DNA of 64,000 bases from Nitrosomonadales bacterium (GCA_016721605.1 JADKHS010000003.1:1-64000), one strand, 5' to 3'. Positions 9,767 to 19,566 are shown, numbered from the stretch's first letter. The notes: generated by a model not told the origin, from the sequence alone. Program-made: numbers and translations.

Positions 9767-9956
9767 CTGCCCATCCTTGAAAATTAAAAATAAAATTATG
9801 CGGATTAGTCTTTATCCCGAATGGCTATAATTAGCCCTGCCATTTGTTTTGTACAGTTTAAGTTAGTGATCTCAATAACCACATCATTCAGATGAATACT
9901 TTAGCAGACAATCCGCGTAGCTGATGCCCGCAAATTTAAATTTTGGAGGTGTATGT

Positions 9957-12080
9957 ATGTCCGATGCCGAAATGCTTTTACAGGAGGTCTCCACCTACCT
10001 GAAGCCTAAGGATGTCGAACATATCCGGCAGGCCCTTAAATTTAGTGGTGAAGCGCACGAAGGCCAACTTCGCAAATCCGGCGAGCCCTATATTTCGCAT
10101 CCTATCGCCGTTGCCCGAATACTGACCCCACTGCATCTTGATGCGCAAGCCATCATGGCGGCATTGCTGCATGACGTGGTGGAAGATACCCATATCAGCA
10201 ATGAGGAGGTAGCCAATATATTCGGCAAAGCGGTAGCCGAACTAGTTGATGGCTTGAGTAAGCTTGACAAGATTGAATTTCAGACCAAAGAAGATGCACA
10301 AGCGGAAAATTTCCGCAAAATGCTATTGGCGATGGCGCGTGACGTGCGCGTCATCCTGATTAAGCTGGCTGACCGCCTGCACAACATGCGCACATTAACA
10401 TCAATGTCCCGCGAAAAATGTGAACGTATCGCGCGCGAGACCATGGAAATTTATGCGCCTATTGCCAACCGCTTAGGCCTTAATGTTATCTATCAAGAAT
10501 TGGAAGACTTGGGTTTCAAGTATCTGTACCCCAAGCGCTATGAAGTTTTGTCTAAGGCTATCAAAGTCGCACGCGGTAATCGCCGTGAAGTTGTAGGAAA
10601 AATTCAGGAAGCCATTCGCCAACGCCTGGAAGAGCATCACATCACCGCCCAAATACAAGGGCGGGAAAAGCATCTATATGGTATCTACCAGAAAATGCAG
10701 GCAAAATCACTGGCCTTCGCCCAAGTACAGGATATTTATGGCTTCCGCGTGATGGTGGATGATGTACCTTCCTGTTATCTGGCGCTGGGAGCGCTGCATG
10801 CGCTATATAAACCGATTCCAGGCAAATTTAAAGACTATATCGCCATCCCCAAGGCGAACGCTTATCAGTCGCTGCATACTACCCTGTTTGGGCCATATGG
10901 TACCCCCATCGAAGTGCAAATTCGCACCCAGGAAATGCACAAAATCGCAGAGGCTGGTGTCGCCTGGCATTGGTTATACAAGTCCGCACAGACACCATTC
11001 AACGATCTGCACAAAAAAACCCACCAGTGGCTGCAAAGCTTATTGGAAAGCTTAAGCCAGAGCGGCGATTCGGTGGAGTTCCTTGAACACCTGAAGGTAG
11101 ACCTGTTCCCGGATGAAGTATACGTGTTTACGCCTAAAGGCAAAATTCTCGCGCTGCCACGTGGCGCAACGGCTGTGGATTTTGCTTATAGCGTGCATAC
11201 TGACATCGGCAATAGCTGCGTAGCGGTCAAAGTAAATTTTGAACTGGCACCATTACGTGTTGAAATGAAAAATGGTGACCGCGTAGAAATAATCACCGCA
11301 ACAAATGCCCACCCCAATCCCGCATGGCTCAGCTATGTAGTTACCAGCAAAGCACGCAGCCAGATTCGCCATGCACTAAAAACGATGCACTTTGACGAAT
11401 CCTCCGCACTGGGGGAACGCTTGCTGAACCAAGCTCTATCTTCACTTGGGCTTAAAAAACAAGATATTGACAATAGCCGATGGGAAAAACTGCTCAAAGA
11501 TACCGGTGTAAAGTCACGTGAAGAAATATTTTCTGATATTGCTCTGGGGCTCCGCCTCAACATGGTTATTGCACGCCAGCTTGCACGTATCGGAGAGGCT
11601 GGGACACAGGAGCATCCCACACCCAATGGCTTAATCACGATCCTTGGCACGGAAGGTATGGCAGTCCAGTTCGCTAAATGCTGCCGCCCAATTCCGGGAG
11701 ACCCTATTATCGGCATTATCAAAAAAGGCCAAGGATTGGTAGTTCACATCCATGATTGTCCGGTTTTATGCAAAGGACGCGGCGGTATGGACAAATGGTT
11801 GGACGTGGCGTGGGACAGACACATCAACAGGCCCTTTGAGGTGAGCATTAAATTAATCGTAGCTAATCAGCGTGGCGTCCTGGCTAAAGCAGCAGCAGCA
11901 ATTGCCGATGCCGAATCCAACATCGAAAACGTCCACTTTACCAACGAAGGTAATTACACCACGCTGTACTTCACCTTGCAGGTTAGCAATCGCATACATT
12001 TGGCCAACGTAATGCGCGGTCTGCGCGGAATACCCGAAGTAATACGTATCACCAGAATCAAAAGCGCTCCTACCCAATGA
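9957..12080 (+). CDS. spoT: Bifunctional (p)ppGpp synthetase/hydrolase
   Basis: The product makes and degrades the alarmone (p)ppGpp. Domains in order: HD hydrolase (residues about 20-200, intact HDVVEDT at 72-78 and KLADRLHNMRTL), synthetase (about 230-370, YGFRVMVDD and KANAYQSLHTTLFGPYG, EVQIRTQEMHKIAEAG), TGS (about 400-460, VYVFTPKGKILALPRGAT), helical/zinc-finger region (CCRPIPGDPIIGI) and a C-terminal ACT domain. Intact HD residues mark it as SpoT/Rel type rather than monofunctional RelA. I choose ATG at 9957, preceded by a strong GGAGGT ribosome site at 9945-9950, rather than the earlier ATG at 9924, whose frame reads through that site. rpoZ, a common neighbour, is not here. Confidence 0.93.
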   Translation: MSDAEMLLQEVSTYLKPKDVEHIRQALKFSGEAHEGQLRKSGEPYISHPIAVARILTPLHLDAQAIMAALLHDVVEDTHISNEEVANIFGKAVAELVDGLSKLDKIEFQTKEDAQAENFRKMLLAMARDVRVILIKLADRLHNMRTLTSMSREKCERIARETMEIYAPIANRLGLNVIYQELEDLGFKYLYPKRYEVLSKAIKVARGNRREVVGKIQEAIRQRLEEHHITAQIQGREKHLYGIYQKMQAKSLAFAQVQDIYGFRVMVDDVPSCYLALGALHALYKPIPGKFKDYIAIPKANAYQSLHTTLFGPYGTPIEVQIRTQEMHKIAEAGVAWHWLYKSAQTPFNDLHKKTHQWLQSLLESLSQSGDSVEFLEHLKVDLFPDEVYVFTPKGKILALPRGATAVDFAYSVHTDIGNSCVAVKVNFELAPLRVEMKNGDRVEIITATNAHPNPAWLSYVVTSKARSQIRHALKTMHFDESSALGERLLNQALSSLGLKKQDIDNSRWEKLLKDTGVKSREEIFSDIALGLRLNMVIARQLARIGEAGTQEHPTPNGLITILGTEGMAVQFAKCCRPIPGDPIIGIIKKGQGLVVHIHDCPVLCKGRGGMDKWLDVAWDRHINRPFEVSIKLIVANQRGVLAKAAAAIADAESNIENVHFTNEGNYTTLYFTLQVSNRIHLANVMRGLRGIPEVIRITRIKSAPTQ

Positions 12081-12119
12081 CACGTCTAATCTGTCTCACC
12101 CCAAATTAAAACATGGCTG

Positions 12120-12527
12120 TTACCAAACACTACCCTTCAGCTTTTCAATTTCTCTTCGATCGCGTTTGGTTGGCCTCCCTCTTAAAAAAGTGGGCATCGG
12201 TTGTGCTTTTAACTCATCAGACAATGCTTTTCGCCGCAGAAGACTTTCTTCCGTCTCTCTGTAAAGCATCTGTGCTTGGGGAGCTGGCCCGCGCTGACTG
12301 GACAGGGCCAATACCTCTACTATGAATTGATACGGACCAATACGGATAGCCAGTATATCACCCACCGCTACTGATTTTGCAGGCTTAACACGCACGCCAT
12401 TGCATAAAACCTTGCCGCACTCTAAAGCATCCACTGATAAAGATCGTGTTTTGAAAAAACGGGCAGCCCACAACCATTTATCTATGCGAAACTTGGCGTT
12501 ATCATTTTTTTTGTCCATGTTATTCAT
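12120..12527 (-). CDS. hslR: Hsp15-family S4-domain RNA-binding protein
   Basis: Hsp15 binds stalled 50S subunits carrying nascent-chain tRNA and helps recycle them. The S4 fold is clear: FRIDKWLWAARFFKTRSLS, then GKVLCNGVRVKPAKSVAVGD. A basic C-terminal tail (GRPTKRDRREIEKLKG) is typical of this family. ATG at 12527 is the first ATG of the frame; a second at 12515 (MDKK) is possible. It converges on spoT with a 39-base gap. The upstream flank is an anomalous low-complexity tract, so its promoter region may not be reliably represented. Confidence 0.85.
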   Translation of the reverse strand: MNNMDKKNDNAKFRIDKWLWAARFFKTRSLSVDALECGKVLCNGVRVKPAKSVAVGDILAIRIGPYQFIVEVLALSSQRGPAPQAQMLYRETEESLLRRKALSDELKAQPMPTFLRGRPTKRDRREIEKLKGSVW

Positions 12528-12610
12528 CAATTAAAGTTGTGATAGATAGCAAATTTGGGCAGCGTCCCAAACAATAAATTGGTTTACCCTCATCCAATCC
12601 AGCAAAGTTC

Positions 12611-12702
12611 TAAAAAAGAAGGGGGGCGAAAAAAAAAGTTGGGGGGGAAAAAAATGATGTTTGGGGGAAAAAATTTTTTTTTGGAAAAAAAAAGGTTGGA
12701 GG
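12611..12702. other. Low-complexity purine-rich tract, probably a sequence artefact
   Basis: About 90 bases consist of A and G runs (G6, A9, G7, A7, G5 and so on) with one T10 run on the strand shown. Nothing comparable occurs elsewhere in the window. The runs resemble poor-quality base calls or a contig junction rather than ordinary intergenic DNA. The tract ends immediately before a copy of the repeated mobile-element end at 12707. Confidence 0.6.
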
Positions 12703-12706
12703 AAAG

Positions 12707-12743
12707 TTGTGACGAAATCTGAATTTTTAGAGGTGTCCATAAG
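12707..12743 (-). mobile_element. Solo end of the MITE-like element found at 19059
   Basis: Thirty-seven bases match, with three or four mismatches, the inverted complement of 19058-19094. The shared core is GACGAAATCTGAATTTTTAG. No partner end is visible nearby, so this is either a decayed copy or the boundary of something lost in the low-complexity stretch. Confidence 0.65.
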
Positions 12744-12863
12744 CAGCCGAGTCACGCCCAGCAAGCAAGCATGTAAGTCTTGTAATCTACTCGTTGCTGT
12801 CATCTCTTCAATGGCCATGCCGCCTTTCTTGAGCCGCCCCACTGATGTTCTCCTCGCTGGCAT
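12744..12863 (-). pseudogene. Possible truncated small ORF
   Basis: From ATG at 12863 the frame reads MPARRTSVGRLKKGGMAIEE and then, after about 40 residues, enters the mobile-element end at 12743 and the purine tract. If real, this is the N-terminus of a gene cut by the element. It could equally be chance coding in the leader of the divergent gene at 12909. I do not recognise it. Confidence 0.2.
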
Positions 12864-12908
12864 ATTAGATTAGAATGCACCGCTGGCTATTATTTTAGGA
12901 GTCACTTA

Positions 12909-13175
12909 ATGAATAAAAAACTTTTAGAGTTATTGGATGGTGCCAACGATAAATATCCGCATACCCTGGAACAGCAGTTCCCACATGTTGTTACCAAAAT
13001 CATGGAGTTATGGGGTTTGCCGGCTCTTAATCAATATTTCGTCGATCTGATGTTGCACACACGCGCCGAGCCTCGACAAGGTTTCCCGCCGAAGGCGGCT
13101 AAAGAGATCCTCGATTTAAGCCTGATCAGTGACCAACAAACTCAAACAAAAAAGGGTACATTGATCAGTCGATGA
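12909..13175 (+). CDS. Small conserved hypothetical protein
   Basis: An 88-residue protein beginning MNKKLLELLDGANDKYPH and containing a run rich in aromatic and acidic residues (MELWGLPALNQYFVDLM) then RQGFPPKAAKEI. An AGGAG-like ribosome site (TTTAGGAGTC) precedes the ATG. It looks like a small soluble helical protein of the kind conserved in several betaproteobacteria; no function is known to me. The stop overlaps an ATG opening a 23-codon frame (13172-13243) with no recognisable content. Confidence 0.65.
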   Translation: MNKKLLELLDGANDKYPHTLEQQFPHVVTKIMELWGLPALNQYFVDLMLHTRAEPRQGFPPKAAKEILDLSLISDQQTQTKKGTLISR

Positions 13176-13336
13176 ATAGGGAAGAAGCTCGCCTTAAAGA
13201 TACAAAGCCGAATTCCCGTATCGCTTATAAAAACTTCGTCTAACCCATCTCTGCCGCTCCGTAGAGCTGAATTTAACCGGGCAAATAATCTACAAATCCA
13301 AATATTTCTTTGCTCGCCACACGTGCAATTAACAAA

Positions 13337-14661
13337 TTAAACCGCTTCCGCCCACAGATCGTGGACATCCGAATCAGTAATTCGGACATTCACAAAATCA
13401 CCTGTCTTTAATGTCTGGCCGTTACTGATGTAAACCAAACCATCAATCTCCGGTGCATCAGCTGAACTACGCGCAATTGCACCTTCCTCATCCACTTCAT
13501 CCACCAATACTTGCATGGTCTTGCCTATTTTATATGCAAGGCGTTCGCCACTGATCTCCTCCTGCAAGTGCATCAAACGGCCCAACCGTTCTTGCTGGAC
13601 TTCAAGCGGGATGTGATCCGGTAAATTATTGGCCACTGCACCTTCCACAGGCGAATACATAAAGGCGCCGACGCGGTCCAATTGAGCCATTTTGAGAAAA
13701 CCGAGTAATTCTTCGAACTCCTTCTTCTGTTTCGCCGGGGAAGCCGACAATGAAAGTGCTGCGTAAGGCAATGTCCGGGCAGATTGTGCGCCACTGCTGA
13801 ATGCGCGTAAGCACGTTTTCACTGCTGGCGGGACGTTTCATTAATTTAAGAATGCGCGCATTGGCGTGCTGAAAAGGGATATCCAGGTAAGGCAGGATTT
13901 TCCCCTGCGTCATTAACGGGATGACTTCATCGACATGTGGATAAGGATAAACGTAATGCAATCGCACCCATACACCCAGTTCGCCCATCGCTTGCACTAA
14001 CTCAGTCATACGCGTTTTGATTGGCCGACCGCCCCAGAAACCCGTGCGGTATTTTACATCCACGCCATAGGCACCTGGTGTCTTGCGAGATCACCAGCAA
14101 TTCTTTTACGCCTGCGTTCACCAGATTCTGCGCTTCCTGCATCACGTCACCCACTGGCCGGCTCACCAGATCGCCACGCATGCTGGGAATAATACAAAAG
14201 GTACAACGATGGTTACAGCCCTCGGAAATTTTCACATAAGCATAATGCTTGGGTGTCAACCGTATACCCTGCGGCGGAACCAGATCACTATAGGGATCAT
14301 GCAACTTCGGCAAATGGGCATGGATAGCTTCCATTACCTCATCTGTCGCATGCGGACCGGTGACTGCCAATACTTTTGGATGCGTTTCTTTCACCACATT
14401 ACCCTTGGCACCCAAGCAGCCAGTCACAATAACTTTTCCATTCTCGGCCAGCGCCTCACCGATCGCTTCAAGCGACTCTGCCACCGCACTGTCGATGAAA
14501 CCGCAAGTATTAACGACTACCAGATCGGAATCCGCATACTTAGGAGAAATAATGTAACCCTCCGCACGCAAACGGGTAAGGATATGCTCAGAATCCACCG
14601 TCGCCTTGGGGCAACCGAGAGATACGAAGCCGACGCGTGGCGCTGTGTTCTGTTTGCTCAT
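13337..14661 (-). CDS. rimO: Ribosomal protein S12 methylthiotransferase (two frameshifts)
   Basis: RimO is a radical SAM enzyme that methylthiolates the conserved Asp of ribosomal protein S12. The N-terminal UPF0004 domain has cysteines in SLGCPKATVDSE, NTCGFID and VTGCLGA (first 4Fe-4S cluster). The radical SAM motif is CNHRCTFC in ISEGCNHRCTFCIIP. The C-terminal TRAM domain covers the last 65 residues (RLAYKIGKTMQVLVDEVDEE). Frameshifts occur near 14078 (one extra G after CAAGACACCA) and near 13727 (one extra G; removal restores ETEEEFEELL). Together the three frames give a full-length enzyme of about 440 residues. Confidence 0.88.
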
Positions 14662-14776
14662 GTTTTAACTTTATGTATTGGATTGAACATATTTTTTCTT
14701 GCCACCAGCCTTGTCTTCGCTGCGCCCACAATAATTGCACAAAGAGTGGTATGTGATGGTGCAGAAGGGAATGCTT

Positions 14777-15554
14777 TTACTCTACCATTAACACACTCAT
14801 CAACCACACTGTCCCTACGCCCGATACAATCAGCACCACTTGCTGCACGGTATCGCGTAACTGCACGCGCTTGTGCAATCCGGGTATCAAGTCTGCCACC
14901 GCAACATAAATCATGCTCGCGGCGGCCAATGCCAACAACGATGGTATCCACGACTGCATGGTCTGCAAGGCGAAGTAACCAAGTATGCCGCCTGCCACAG
15001 AGGCGAAGCTGGATATCAAATTCAATTGAAAGGCACGCAGTTTGCTATAACCCGAATGTAGCAGGATAGCGAAATCACCCACTTCCTGCGGAATCTCGTG
15101 TGCGATGATGGCCAGTGCTGTAACACCGCCCAGATGCAGGTCAGTAAGAAAAGCCGCAGCTATGATGATGCCATCCACAAAATTATGGAAAGTGTCACCT
15201 ATAATGATCATCATGCCACTACGTCCATGGTCAGCCCCATGCTCTGCATCGATTGATAAATGCGCTTCACAATGCTCATGATGGCAATGCCTCCACAGCA
15301 CCAGTTTTCCAGGATGAAAAACAGCAGGATGCCAAACAACACCGTACCGCTCAAAATAGCTACATTAGGGTTAGATTAATTGCCTCGGGCAAAATATTGA
15401 GAAATACCGCTCCAAGCAACGCACCTATTGCATAGCTCACCATGCCACCAAGGTAATTCTGTGTGCGGCTGTTGAACGCGAACAATGCTGCACATGCTAC
15501 GCTCAACGTGCCACCTACAATGCAGGTGGTAATAATCCAGACCAAAATGCTCAT
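14777..15554 (-). CDS. ZIP-family divalent metal transporter (frameshifted)
   Basis: ZIP proteins import zinc, iron or related metals through eight helices. The C-terminal two-thirds carries the metal-site signatures HNFVDGIIIAAAF (helix 4) and HEIPQEVGDFAILL (helix 5), and a His-rich loop before them (WRHCHHEHCEAHLS). The N-terminal piece (MSILVWIITTCIVGG to LNILPEAINLTLM) is in another frame; lesions near 15358 and 15305, the latter a missing A in GAAAACTGG, separate them. Total length of about 255 residues fits GufA/ZupT-like members. The metal carried cannot be told. Confidence 0.78.
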
Positions 15555-15764
15555 GGTGGGTTCAAGAAATAAATGAGGCGCGGATTATACCTAAAGGCAG
15601 GCAAGCCATTCTCTAAGTGCGTGGTTAATTGCAGCGAATTTATTTTTTCCAAAAATCTGAAAAGTTAAATGATCTCGATAACTGCGCTTCATATACAACA
15701 TATGTAACGGTACAGGATTCAGGATCGAAAAAAGCTTGCACGGTCAGAGACTGTTTGTCCCTGC

Positions 15765-16619
15765 TCATGTTGCCACCTTCGTTTCTACTCCTAACGCTCG
15801 AATGCGCGTAGCGAACGCTTCCAATTGCTGCTCTGACAACGCGGCCAGTTTCGACGCTTCTGGTTGTAACGTGGGGCGTGCCAAGCTGTAAAACAACACA
15901 CCTTCAGGTTTGATATTGTCATGCAGCAATGTAGCCAGAAAATTCAGATAATCGTCCTCGTCTTGCTTGCCCGGCGGCTCGCCATCCAACATAAACCAGC
16001 AGGTTTGCAGCCAAGTCGGGCACAGCGCGATGGAGATGGCGAGATTTTCGCGTACCTTAACCAGACTTGTGCGGATGTTGTTGATCCGCTGTATGCCAGC
16101 CTTGCTGGCACGGTCAACCTTGAACCACACTTCACCATTGAGTTGCGCCATCTTGCGCAGGCCTTGCTGCACGTTTTTGCGGTGCATAAGACTGCCATTA
16201 GTGATAAGAACCAATTTGATATGGGAAGGTAGCGCCAGTTCTTGCCGCAGCGTGCCGATGAGTGTTACAACCTGCTCAAACTCTTTGGCGCTGGTCGGTT
16301 CACCATTGCCGGACAAGGCAATATCGTTAATGCGGCGCGCGCCTTCCGGCACGCGGCGCTGCATAAAATCACCATGCAATAACTCATGCAGGAAACCACG
16401 CAACTCCTGCTCCAATAATGCCAAATCAACCGGCGGAGCTGTACCGCGTTTGAGTTCCGGCACCTGGCAATATATGCAGCGCCAATTGCAGGCATTATTG
16501 GTATTAAGATTAATGCCAACTGACACCCCGCCCGCCCGCCGCGACACCACGGGATAGACATAGCGCAAACCTGCGCTGTCGCGACTGTGGTCGGTTACGT
16601 CAAGACCAGTGTTGCTCAA
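15765..16619 (-). CDS. Radical SAM protein, function unassigned
   Basis: The cluster motif is CNWRCIYC (CX3CX2C) near residue 42, followed by IALSGNGEPTSAKEFE, the GGEP-like SAM contact region, and LVLITNGSL. This resembles the radical SAM group often annotated as Fe-S oxidoreductases acting on RNA or cofactors; no auxiliary cluster domain is obvious in the C-terminus. The ATG at 16619 overlaps the nlpD stop by four bases, so it is probably translated with nlpD, pcm and surE. The substrate cannot be inferred. Confidence 0.75.
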   Translation of the reverse strand: MSNTGLDVTDHSRDSAGLRYVYPVVSRRAGGVSVGINLNTNNACNWRCIYCQVPELKRGTAPPVDLALLEQELRGFLHELLHGDFMQRRVPEGARRINDIALSGNGEPTSAKEFEQVVTLIGTLRQELALPSHIKLVLITNGSLMHRKNVQQGLRKMAQLNGEVWFKVDRASKAGIQRINNIRTSLVKVRENLAISIALCPTWLQTCWFMLDGEPPGKQDEDDYLNFLATLLHDNIKPEGVLFYSLARPTLQPEASKLAALSEQQLEAFATRIRALGVETKVAT

Positions 16620-17583
16620 GATTTTACGAGTGGCAGATATTTGGCAGGATCAACTGGCTTGCCAAAGCGGCGTATCTCAAAGTGCAGGCTGACCTGATCG
16701 GTGTCAGTGTTGCCCATCTCCGCGATCTTCTGCCCTTTGCTTACGTTCTGCCCTTCCTTTACCAGCAGCTGGTCGTTATGGGCGTAAGCGCTAAGATAAG
16801 TCTTGTTGTGTTTGATGATGACCAGCTTGCCATATCCGCGCAATCCACTGCCGCTATATACGACCTTACCCGCCGAACTGGCAACTATCGCTTGGCCCAG
16901 TTTACCGGCAATGTCGATTCCCTTGCGGCTGGCACTTTCAGAAAATTCGCTTATCAACGCGCCAGACGTTGGCATGATCCATTCCAACATACTGCCATCA
17001 TCAGCATTAACATCGATCTTGGCCTCAGGTTTGATTTCGGGCTTAGCCTGAACTTTGGCCACCATCACAGGTTCAGATTTTTGCAAGTCTTCCTGCATTT
17101 TTTCAATCTGTGCCACAGCCTGCTCGGTATACGGCAGCTTCGCCACCTTAGGTTGGCTCTTAACAGGAATTTCCAGAGGCTTACTTTCAACCATAGTTTT
17201 AACCACGGCCAAAGTGCTGGCGGAGGGTAAGCGCAACTCCCTCCCTAATTGAATAATGCCATGATTTTGAATGTTATTTAACTCTGCAATTTCACGATAA
17301 TCCAGACCATAGTTAAAGGCTATGCTATGCAAAGTATCGCCTTTTTGTACTACGTGAACCTGCGGACGTCCGTCTTTATCGCGTGGCACAGCTTTCATAG
17401 CTGGCGCGGCTACTGGTACAACCGGTTTTTCAACTTAATTCCGCGTTCTGCCTCGCGTTCTGCCCCATGCTCCACCACAGGCGCGTGAAACCCACTGGCA
17501 GAACAGCCCGCCACTAGCGCTGCGGCCATAACCGCAATAGCGGTGGTGGACTGTAGTCGAAAAGTAATTTTTATCGGCATCAT
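16616..17583 (-). CDS. nlpD: NlpD-like LysM/M23 lipoprotein (frameshifted)
   Basis: NlpD homologues are outer-membrane lipoproteins that activate cell-wall amidases at division. The N-terminus from ATG 17583 gives a lipoprotein signal with lipobox LVAGC. A frameshift near 17435 leads to VHVVQKGDTLHSIAFNYG (LysM, residues about 70-115), a charged Lys/Pro/Glu linker, and a C-terminal M23 domain (KGIDIAGKLGQAIVASSAG, VSLHFEIRRFGKPVDP). The zinc-binding residues of active M23 enzymes are partly missing (GIDI where HxxxD is expected), as in regulatory NlpD/EnvC proteins. Its start overlaps the pcm stop (ATGA). The order surE-pcm-nlpD is the classical one; rpoS, which usually follows, is replaced by the radical SAM gene. 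Confidence 0.85.
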
Positions 17584-18236
17584 ACTTTCCCCATCAATAG
17601 TGGCACGAATTTCACCGCCTCCAGGCGAGTTTCACGGTAACCCTGCGTCCCACGCTCAATCAGGCATAAAAACTGCTCCTGTGCGCCCAATGGCAGCACC
17701 ATTCTACCACCCACGGCCAGCTGTTCCAGCAATGCCTGTGGTACGTGCGTAGCGGCTGCCGCCATAATAATGCCATCAAACGGTGCGACTGCCGACAAAC
17801 CAATGTTACCGTCCGCATAACGCAAGATAACATTTCTCACCTTCAATTCTTTCATGTAGCCTACCGCGCGCTCATACAAAGGTTGCACGCGTTCCACCGA
17901 ATATACCTCATGTGCCACCTGCGCCAGCACCGCCGCCTGGTAACCGCAACCGGTACCCACTTCCAGTACGCGGTTAAGTGCCATGCCATTGCGTAGGATT
18001 TCGACCATGCGCGCCACAATGTAAGGTTGTGAAATGGTCTGACCAAAACCCAACGGCAACGACACATCATCATAAGCACGGCTAGCCAACGCTTCATCGA
18101 TAAAAATATGGCGCGGCACCGCATTCATTGCAGCCAGTACAACCTCATCCTCAATCCCTTGCGCACGCAACCGCTCTATCAACCGCCCACGTGTGCGCTG
18201 CGAAGTCATGCCAATGCCACTATGGCGTCCACTCAT
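17580..18236 (-). CDS. pcm: Protein-L-isoaspartate O-methyltransferase
   Basis: PCMT methylates isoaspartyl residues in damaged proteins so they can be repaired. The SAM-binding motif VLEVGTGCGYQAAVLAQV, the AYDDVSLPLGFGQTISQPYIVARM region and the late motif GGRMVLPLGAQEQ are all present. Length 218 residues is normal. It overlaps surE upstream (ATGA at 18233-18236) and nlpD downstream, so the three are a tight operon. Reading frame intact. Confidence 0.93.
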   Translation of the reverse strand: MSGRHSGIGMTSQRTRGRLIERLRAQGIEDEVVLAAMNAVPRHIFIDEALASRAYDDVSLPLGFGQTISQPYIVARMVEILRNGMALNRVLEVGTGCGYQAAVLAQVAHEVYSVERVQPLYERAVGYMKELKVRNVILRYADGNIGLSAVAPFDGIIMAAAATHVPQALLEQLAVGGRMVLPLGAQEQFLCLIERGTQGYRETRLEAVKFVPLLMGKV

Positions 18237-18883
18237 GCAGCGTCACCCGCCAGCCATGTTCCCACCGCATCGAGCTGGCTATATTGTGTCAGATCCATCT
18301 GTAATGGCGTAATTGATACACGGCGCTGGGCAATGGCATAAAAATCCGTACCCACACCCGCATCCTGCGCCTTGCCGGCCGCGCCAACCCAGTACACAGT
18401 CTCACCGTGTGGATTAGCCCTTTACCACTGGCTCGGCCTTATGGCGCTTACCCAGGCGGGTCACTTCGCGACCTTGCAATTGCTCGTAGGGAACGTCTGG
18501 CACATTCACGTTAAGCAGCCATGGGAGAGAATGGGTGCGTTTTTCAAATTGCCGCACCAGGTCAGCCACCACACGTGCCGCAGTATCGTAATGCGCCAAC
18601 TCCCTGCTCGCCAGCGATACGGCAATGGCCGGGATGCCCAGCAAAAAACCTTCGGTGGCAGCTGCCACCGTACCTGAATAAATTGTATCGTCACCCATGT
18701 TGGCACCCGCATTAATGCCGGAAATGACCATATCCGGTTGGGTATCCAACATGCCGGTAACCGCCAAATACGGTCGCGCTCTGGCGCCACCACTATTATT
18801 TCGGCAATAGTAGACAACGTTTCCGCAAGGCAAGCCAGCCCAGGCGAAAAATAACCATCATCATTGCTAAGCATAAGCATCAT
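18233..18883 (-). pseudogene. surE: 5'-nucleotidase SurE, frameshifted with internal deletion
   Basis: SurE is a metal-dependent nucleoside monophosphate phosphatase. The N-terminus MMLMLSNDDGYFSPGLACLA has the metal-binding Asp pair. After VVAPERDR the sequence jumps, with a frameshift, straight to YLAVTGMLDTQPDMVISG; about 35-40 residues are missing, normally including the SGxSN metal-site motif. GINAGANMGDDTIYSGTVAAATEG follows. Near 18420 another indel moves the frame to ANPHGETVYWVG and the C-terminus, ending at 18233 overlapping pcm. The product as written would be inactive. Confidence 0.8.
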
Positions 18884-19566
18884 ATTGCTACTATCCTTTT
18901 GTTCTGTAGGGGCCTGAACCCGTCAATGCGCTTTGATATCCATTTTTTATGATGCCAGTAACCGCGAGCCAAAGAATTTAGAACCGAAAGTAATAAAAGA
19001 CTATGATTATCGCTTGAATTGCCCCGTGTATACATCCTCAACGTTATTGATTTTTTACTTAAGGGCATCTCTAAAAATTCAGATTTCGTCACAATACGTT
19101 GTTGCTCACAAAAATGTTTTCCTTACATATCAATTATATGCTGCGTCAACATTTTTATTCGCGCCTAGTCTTGTTTAGAACTCTTAATTTTTAGAAATGC
19201 CCTTAACCTATCAATCAGGCGAAACAGGCTATCATTTGCATTTTTTTGGGCGTATTGCGTGACAAAACTGACAGACAACATATTTAGGCAACCACTGTAA
19301 TGCTCTACACGCTGAGCATGTGATTACACCGATATTGGGGAACATTGCTCTTGCCCGGCGAAATTGGCAGCAACGACCGTTCCAAAATAATAACAAATCG
19401 TTTCGTCCCAACCTTTGTCACTTTGGCATGGCACCGTGATGGTAAATTTTTTAATCATATCAAGAATCGTCAATTTTGCTGAAAAGAAGAATCATGACGG
19501 CAAGGAAATTGCCGCTCCTCACAAACTTCTTGATTTAGCACACATCATTTCACGGGAACATTAAAA
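18884..19566. other. Intergenic region holding a MITE-like element
   Basis: This 680-base AT-rich stretch separates surE (leftward) from the VIT transporter (rightward). Apart from the element at 19059-19206 I see no convincing ORF, tRNA or terminator. The 350 bases after the element probably hold the promoter of the transporter, but I could not fix -35 and -10 boxes with confidence. Confidence 0.5.
19059..19206. mobile_element. 148-bp MITE-like element with 21-bp terminal inverted repeats
   Basis: The left end TTAAGGGCATCTCTAAAAAT and the right end ATTTTTAGAAATGCCCTTAA are inverted complements with one mismatch over about 21 bases. Both begin with TTAA, which could be a target duplication or part of the repeat. 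The interior has no ORF of note. Parts of the left arm recur at 12707, and similar ends occur at 26084, 41734 and 52911. This is the structure of a non-autonomous derivative of an insertion sequence; the parent transposase is not in the window. Confidence 0.7.

Noticed and set aside
12531..12863. 110-codon leftward ORF through the purine tract
   Set aside because: Most of its length translates homopolymer runs (Phe/Pro strings) and a mobile-element end; only the first 40 codons could be a gene fragment.
13237..13243. GTCTAAC as an attC R'' box after the small hypothetical gene
   Set aside because: No GTTRRRY partner or L-box pairing in the following 100 bases.
14083..15069. 328-codon rightward ORF
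   Set aside because: Antisense to rimO and the ZIP transporter gene, with a composition typical of a shadow frame.
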